From positions 118,335 to 182,334 of the forward strand of contig DDEQ01000046.1 in NCBI GenBank assembly GCA_002336105.1: 64,000 bases of DNA, in the 5' to 3' direction. The position numbers were made by a program, and so were the translations under genes. Below are positions 61,908 through 64,000 of this stretch, in pieces. How positions within the stretch are numbered: position 1 is the stretch's first letter; each line of letters opens with the position of its first letter. Under the pieces are notes generated by a model. It was not told the DNA's origin and made no database searches. It saw only the letters and a list, made by a program, of their open reading frames with translations. This stretch comes from Chthonomonas sp. UBA1950 (lineage in GTDB: Bacteria; Armatimonadota; Fimbriimonadia; Fimbriimonadales; Fimbriimonadaceae).

Positions 61908-62552
61908 TTACTTAGCCTTGTTTTCGGTTGCTTCCAAAGACAGCTTGATCGTCACTTCGTTTGCCACTGAGTCAGCATCAAAAGTCATTCCGTAATCAGA
62001 TCTTTTGATTACGAGTGGGTCAGCAACAACGCCAATGCGGGTGAGACCCCATGGATCCTTGATTGGTCCGTACTTCTTAAAATGAATAGTAACCGGCTTT
62101 GTTACACCCTTAATCGTTAGGTTTCCGACGGCTGTATAGCTCTTACCGCTCTGCTTGATTTTAGTGCTCACGAATGTGAGATCTGGATATTTGGCTACAT
62201 CGAAGAAATTAGCCGAGCGCAAGTCCTCGTCTCTAGAAGCAACATTAGTGTCAATTGAGTTTGCCTGAATGTTGATCTGCACCTTTGATTTAGATATATC
62301 TTTTGAGTCAATGGCGAGACTTCCAGAAAGCTTATCGAACCGCCCCTGAACTTTCGAAAGGCCAAGGTGCCCAATCTCAAATCCAGTAAAAGTGTGCATT
62401 GCATCGACGGTATACGTTGATGACGTTTCAAACTTTGAGGGATCCCCTTGGGCTAGTGGAGTTTCAGCATAAGCGACTCCTGATTGGAGTGCGACCCCTG
62501 CAAAGACGAGACCGACCGCCGGAATAACGAGATAAGTTGGATTGAATTTCAT
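61908..62552 (-). CDS. YceI-family periplasmic lipid-binding protein
   Basis: A 214-residue exported protein with signal ending near AYAETP. The YceI lipocalin-like barrel is clear: TYTVDAMHTFTGFEIGHLG, RFDKLSGSLAID, LRSANFFDVAKYPDLTFVS, GNLTIKGVTKPV, RSDYGMTFD. YceI proteins bind isoprenoids or fatty amides and are induced by base or osmotic stress. Second gene of a MarR-controlled pair. Confidence 0.92.
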   Translation of the reverse strand: MKFNPTYLVIPAVGLVFAGVALQSGVAYAETPLAQGDPSKFETSSTYTVDAMHTFTGFEIGHLGLSKVQGRFDKLSGSLAIDSKDISKSKVQINIQANSIDTNVASRDEDLRSANFFDVAKYPDLTFVSTKIKQSGKSYTAVGNLTIKGVTKPVTIHFKKYGPIKDPWGLTRIGVVADPLVIKRSDYGMTFDADSVANEVTIKLSLEATENKAK

Positions 62553-62579
62553 TTTCTGATTCCTTGTTGGTTCTTTTTG

Positions 62580-63164
62580 TTATTTAGAAAGTCCAAGTTG
62601 CTTCATAAAGGTTGCATTGTCCCAAAACAGGTATTCCTTGTCCATGGTCGCGCCTTTCCAATGCCCAACGGTGACCATGTTGATCTTGTAGGCTTTGCCT
62701 GTTGGCTGAATGAATTGTCCATTTCCAATCGGCATTGGCTTTGTAAAAGTTCCTTCCATCACACCAATGACTGAGGTGTATTCGCCGTTTGTGATGCGAA
62801 CAGGATGCTCATGAATGCGAGTATCTGGCGCGTAAACAAACATTGCCTTGAGATCTTCAATGTGCTTCTCAATGCCCTTAGTCTCGTGTCCATCTGGCCA
62901 AACAACCACGATATCCTTCGCATGACTCTCCTTGAGTCGATCCCACTTCTGATTTGTAAAGACATCAAAGTCTAGGTTGTCGAACTTCTTTAGACGGGCT
63001 TTCGAAATCTTGTCAGCGTTCTTGTACTTTGCGAGTTCGTCAGTAAGGCCGGTAGGGACTCCTGCTGCAACTGCCATCTCGACCTGGGACTGAATTGGCA
63101 GCGCATTTAAGAATGGGTTCGATATGACAGTTAACCCGGAGAAACTGATGAGCGGTAATAACAT
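62580..63164 (-). CDS. Secreted SnoaL-like (ester cyclase family) protein
   Basis: A 194-residue exported protein with a SnoaL/NTF2-like cone: KWDRLKESHAKDIVVVWPDGH, IEKHIEDLKAMFVYAPDTRI, GEYTSVIGVMEGTF, KINMVTVGHWKGATMDKEYLF. Members bind small hydrophobic molecules; some cyclise polyketides. It is 27 bp upstream of the YceI gene on the same strand and divergent from marR, so the two are likely co-repressed. Confidence 0.8.
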   Translation of the reverse strand: MLLPLISFSGLTVISNPFLNALPIQSQVEMAVAAGVPTGLTDELAKYKNADKISKARLKKFDNLDFDVFTNQKWDRLKESHAKDIVVVWPDGHETKGIEKHIEDLKAMFVYAPDTRIHEHPVRITNGEYTSVIGVMEGTFTKPMPIGNGQFIQPTGKAYKINMVTVGHWKGATMDKEYLFWDNATFMKQLGLSK

Positions 63165-63205
63165 TGATTGACTCCTTACGTGCAGTTCAAGAGCATGACT
63201 CTTTT

Positions 63206-63219
63206 TGTATGCGCATACA
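63206..63219. promoter_or_regulatory. Candidate MarR operator
   Basis: TGTATGCGCATACA is a perfect 14-bp palindrome in the 89-bp gap between the SnoaL/YceI pair and the divergent MarR gene. MarR dimers bind short palindromes of this type, so it probably represses both sides. Confidence 0.6.
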
Positions 63220-63253
63220 TATATTACGCGATATCAAACAATAATGCCATCAA

Positions 63254-63814
63254 ATGGGTAAAAATATATGCATGATCACACAAAATAATTCTCTTGAAGG
63301 AATGAACGAACCAGCTCGGCAATCATGGAGACGGTTCTTCGTAACCAGCAATCTCCTGATAGAGCGACTTGAAACCTTGTTAAGGGAGCAGGGCGTTGGG
63401 ACGTTGTCGGAGTTCGACACCTTATACACCCTCGAAAACGGACCACCAGAAGGGATGACCATTCGAGAGCTCTCCTCGAACATGACCATCTCACACAGCG
63501 GTCTCTCGCGGTTACTTGACCGACTAGAAAAGAAAGGTGCGATCCAGCGCAATGCACACGCGGTCGATGGCCGATCTGTTCAAATCGTTTTGACCACGAG
63601 TGGCGTGCAACTCTTGGAGGAATGGTGGCGAGCCTATTCATCAACTGCTCAACAGCTGTTCGGGCGAGTCTTTTCCGATGAAGAACACAATCAACTATCG
63701 CAATTTTTAGCAAAGCTTGTCGTTTCGCTTGTTACTAGCCGAGAGCAGGAGACTGGGCATCAGTTCATTCACCGGTTTGAGGAGCTTGAGACTTCACGAA
63801 AAGCAACCGATTAA
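63254..63814 (+). CDS. MarR-family transcriptional regulator
   Basis: Up to 186 residues with the MarR winged helix (MTIRELSSNMTISHSGLSRL, LDRLEKKGAIQRN, HAVDGRSVQIVLT). Several in-frame ATGs (63254, 63272, 63302) leave the start open; none has well-spaced Shine-Dalgarno sequence. Divergent from the SnoaL/YceI pair with a palindrome between. Ligand unknown; MarR proteins usually sense phenolics or oxidants. Confidence 0.9.
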   Translation: MGKNICMITQNNSLEGMNEPARQSWRRFFVTSNLLIERLETLLREQGVGTLSEFDTLYTLENGPPEGMTIRELSSNMTISHSGLSRLLDRLEKKGAIQRNAHAVDGRSVQIVLTTSGVQLLEEWWRAYSSTAQQLFGRVFSDEEHNQLSQFLAKLVVSLVTSREQETGHQFIHRFEELETSRKATD

Positions 63815-63841
63815 GTAGAGACAGGTACCTTATCTACTCAA

Positions 63842-64000
63842 ATGCGAATCACTTTTGCCCGTCACGGAGAAAGCCAAGCAAATGTAGAACGGATTTTCTC
63901 TAATGAGGGCTGGAGTCACGGCTTAACACCTCGCGGCACTCAGCAGGCAGAAGAATTAGCTGAAAGGCTCATCGGCGAAGGCGTCACTCGAATCTATTCA
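63842..64000 (+). CDS. Histidine phosphatase family protein (partial, 3' end beyond window)
   Basis: Starts at ATG 63842 and runs off the edge after 53 codons. The N-terminus MRITFARHGESQANVERIF carries the RHGES catalytic motif of phosphoglycerate-mutase-like histidine phosphatases, then LTPRGTQQAEELAERL. Substrate unknown. Confidence 0.85.
   Translation, partial: MRITFARHGESQANVERIFSNEGWSHGLTPRGTQQAEELAERLIGEGVTRIYS

Noticed and set aside
1..64000. CRISPR arrays, insertion sequences, prophage, toxin-antitoxin pairs
   Set aside because: No repeat-spacer pattern, transposase or phage signature and no paired small toxin genes were recognised.

Overview
The window looks like chromosomal DNA of a free-living glycan-degrading bacterium, most likely Armatimonadota of the Fimbriimonadia type. 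This is inference. It rests on four prepilin-like proteins whose N-terminal helix runs straight into FPVFAQAK or a close variant and whose C-terminus carries a D-x-H-x-K motif, on many glycoside hydrolases and phosphorylases with LacI, AraR-like and AraC regulators, on mid-range GC, and on weak Shine-Dalgarno signals. No insertion sequence, prophage, CRISPR array, rRNA or plasmid function was seen.

Layout. 1-9.3 kb: a tRNA 3' end, a YbaL-type K+/H+ antiporter, a double beta-helix protein, a BSP-type metallopeptidase and a GH92 alpha-mannosidase. 9.3-11.8 kb: an ArsR/CadC repressor and a Zn/Cd P-type ATPase. 11.9-16.5 kb: a GH29 fucosidase with divergent AraC regulator, then a DEAD-box helicase whose repeat-rich N-terminus is interrupted by an in-frame TAA. 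16.8-26.5 kb: a mannoside-type utilisation locus. A GH130 gene lies divergent from an eight-gene operon of prepilin, small lipoprotein, AraR-like regulator, second GH130, unknown glycosidase-like protein, and an ABC importer without its ATPase. 27-43 kb: mostly housekeeping genes, namely a frameshifted HAD gene, uvrB, an alkyltransferase-like protein, GNAT, pilT, greA, PadR, secE-nusG, a putative glycosidase, a UbiA-like prenyltransferase, a nitrilase, a dGTPase, a TPR/OGT-like glycosyltransferase and tRNA-Arg(GCG). 43-49.6 kb: a second prepilin-lipoprotein pair, a FlgM-like anti-sigma factor under an apparent c-di-GMP-I riboswitch, a GH94 phosphorylase and a DUF2142 membrane protein. 49.7-58 kb: a GH95 fucosidase broken by an in-frame TAA, a LamG protein, a third prepilin, an amidohydrolase, a Nif3 protein and a YicI-like GH31 alpha-xylosidase. 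59-64 kb: a LacI regulator with an elaborate operator translationally coupled to a fourth prepilin and a third small lipoprotein, a GNAT, a MarR-controlled YceI/SnoaL pair, and the start of a histidine phosphatase.

How it works together. The enzymes fit scavenging of mannose-, fucose-, xylose- and glucose-bearing plant or microbial glycans: secreted trimming enzymes, sugar import, and intracellular phosphorolysis (GH130, GH94). The most distinctive recurring unit is a prepilin gene followed by a very small lipoprotein gene, found three times, twice in one operon with a sugar-type regulator. It may be a regulated surface structure linked to glycan use.

Three genes are interrupted: deaD and GH95 by single in-frame TAA codons, and a HAD hydrolase by a slip in a C run. 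They could be real mutations or consensus errors.
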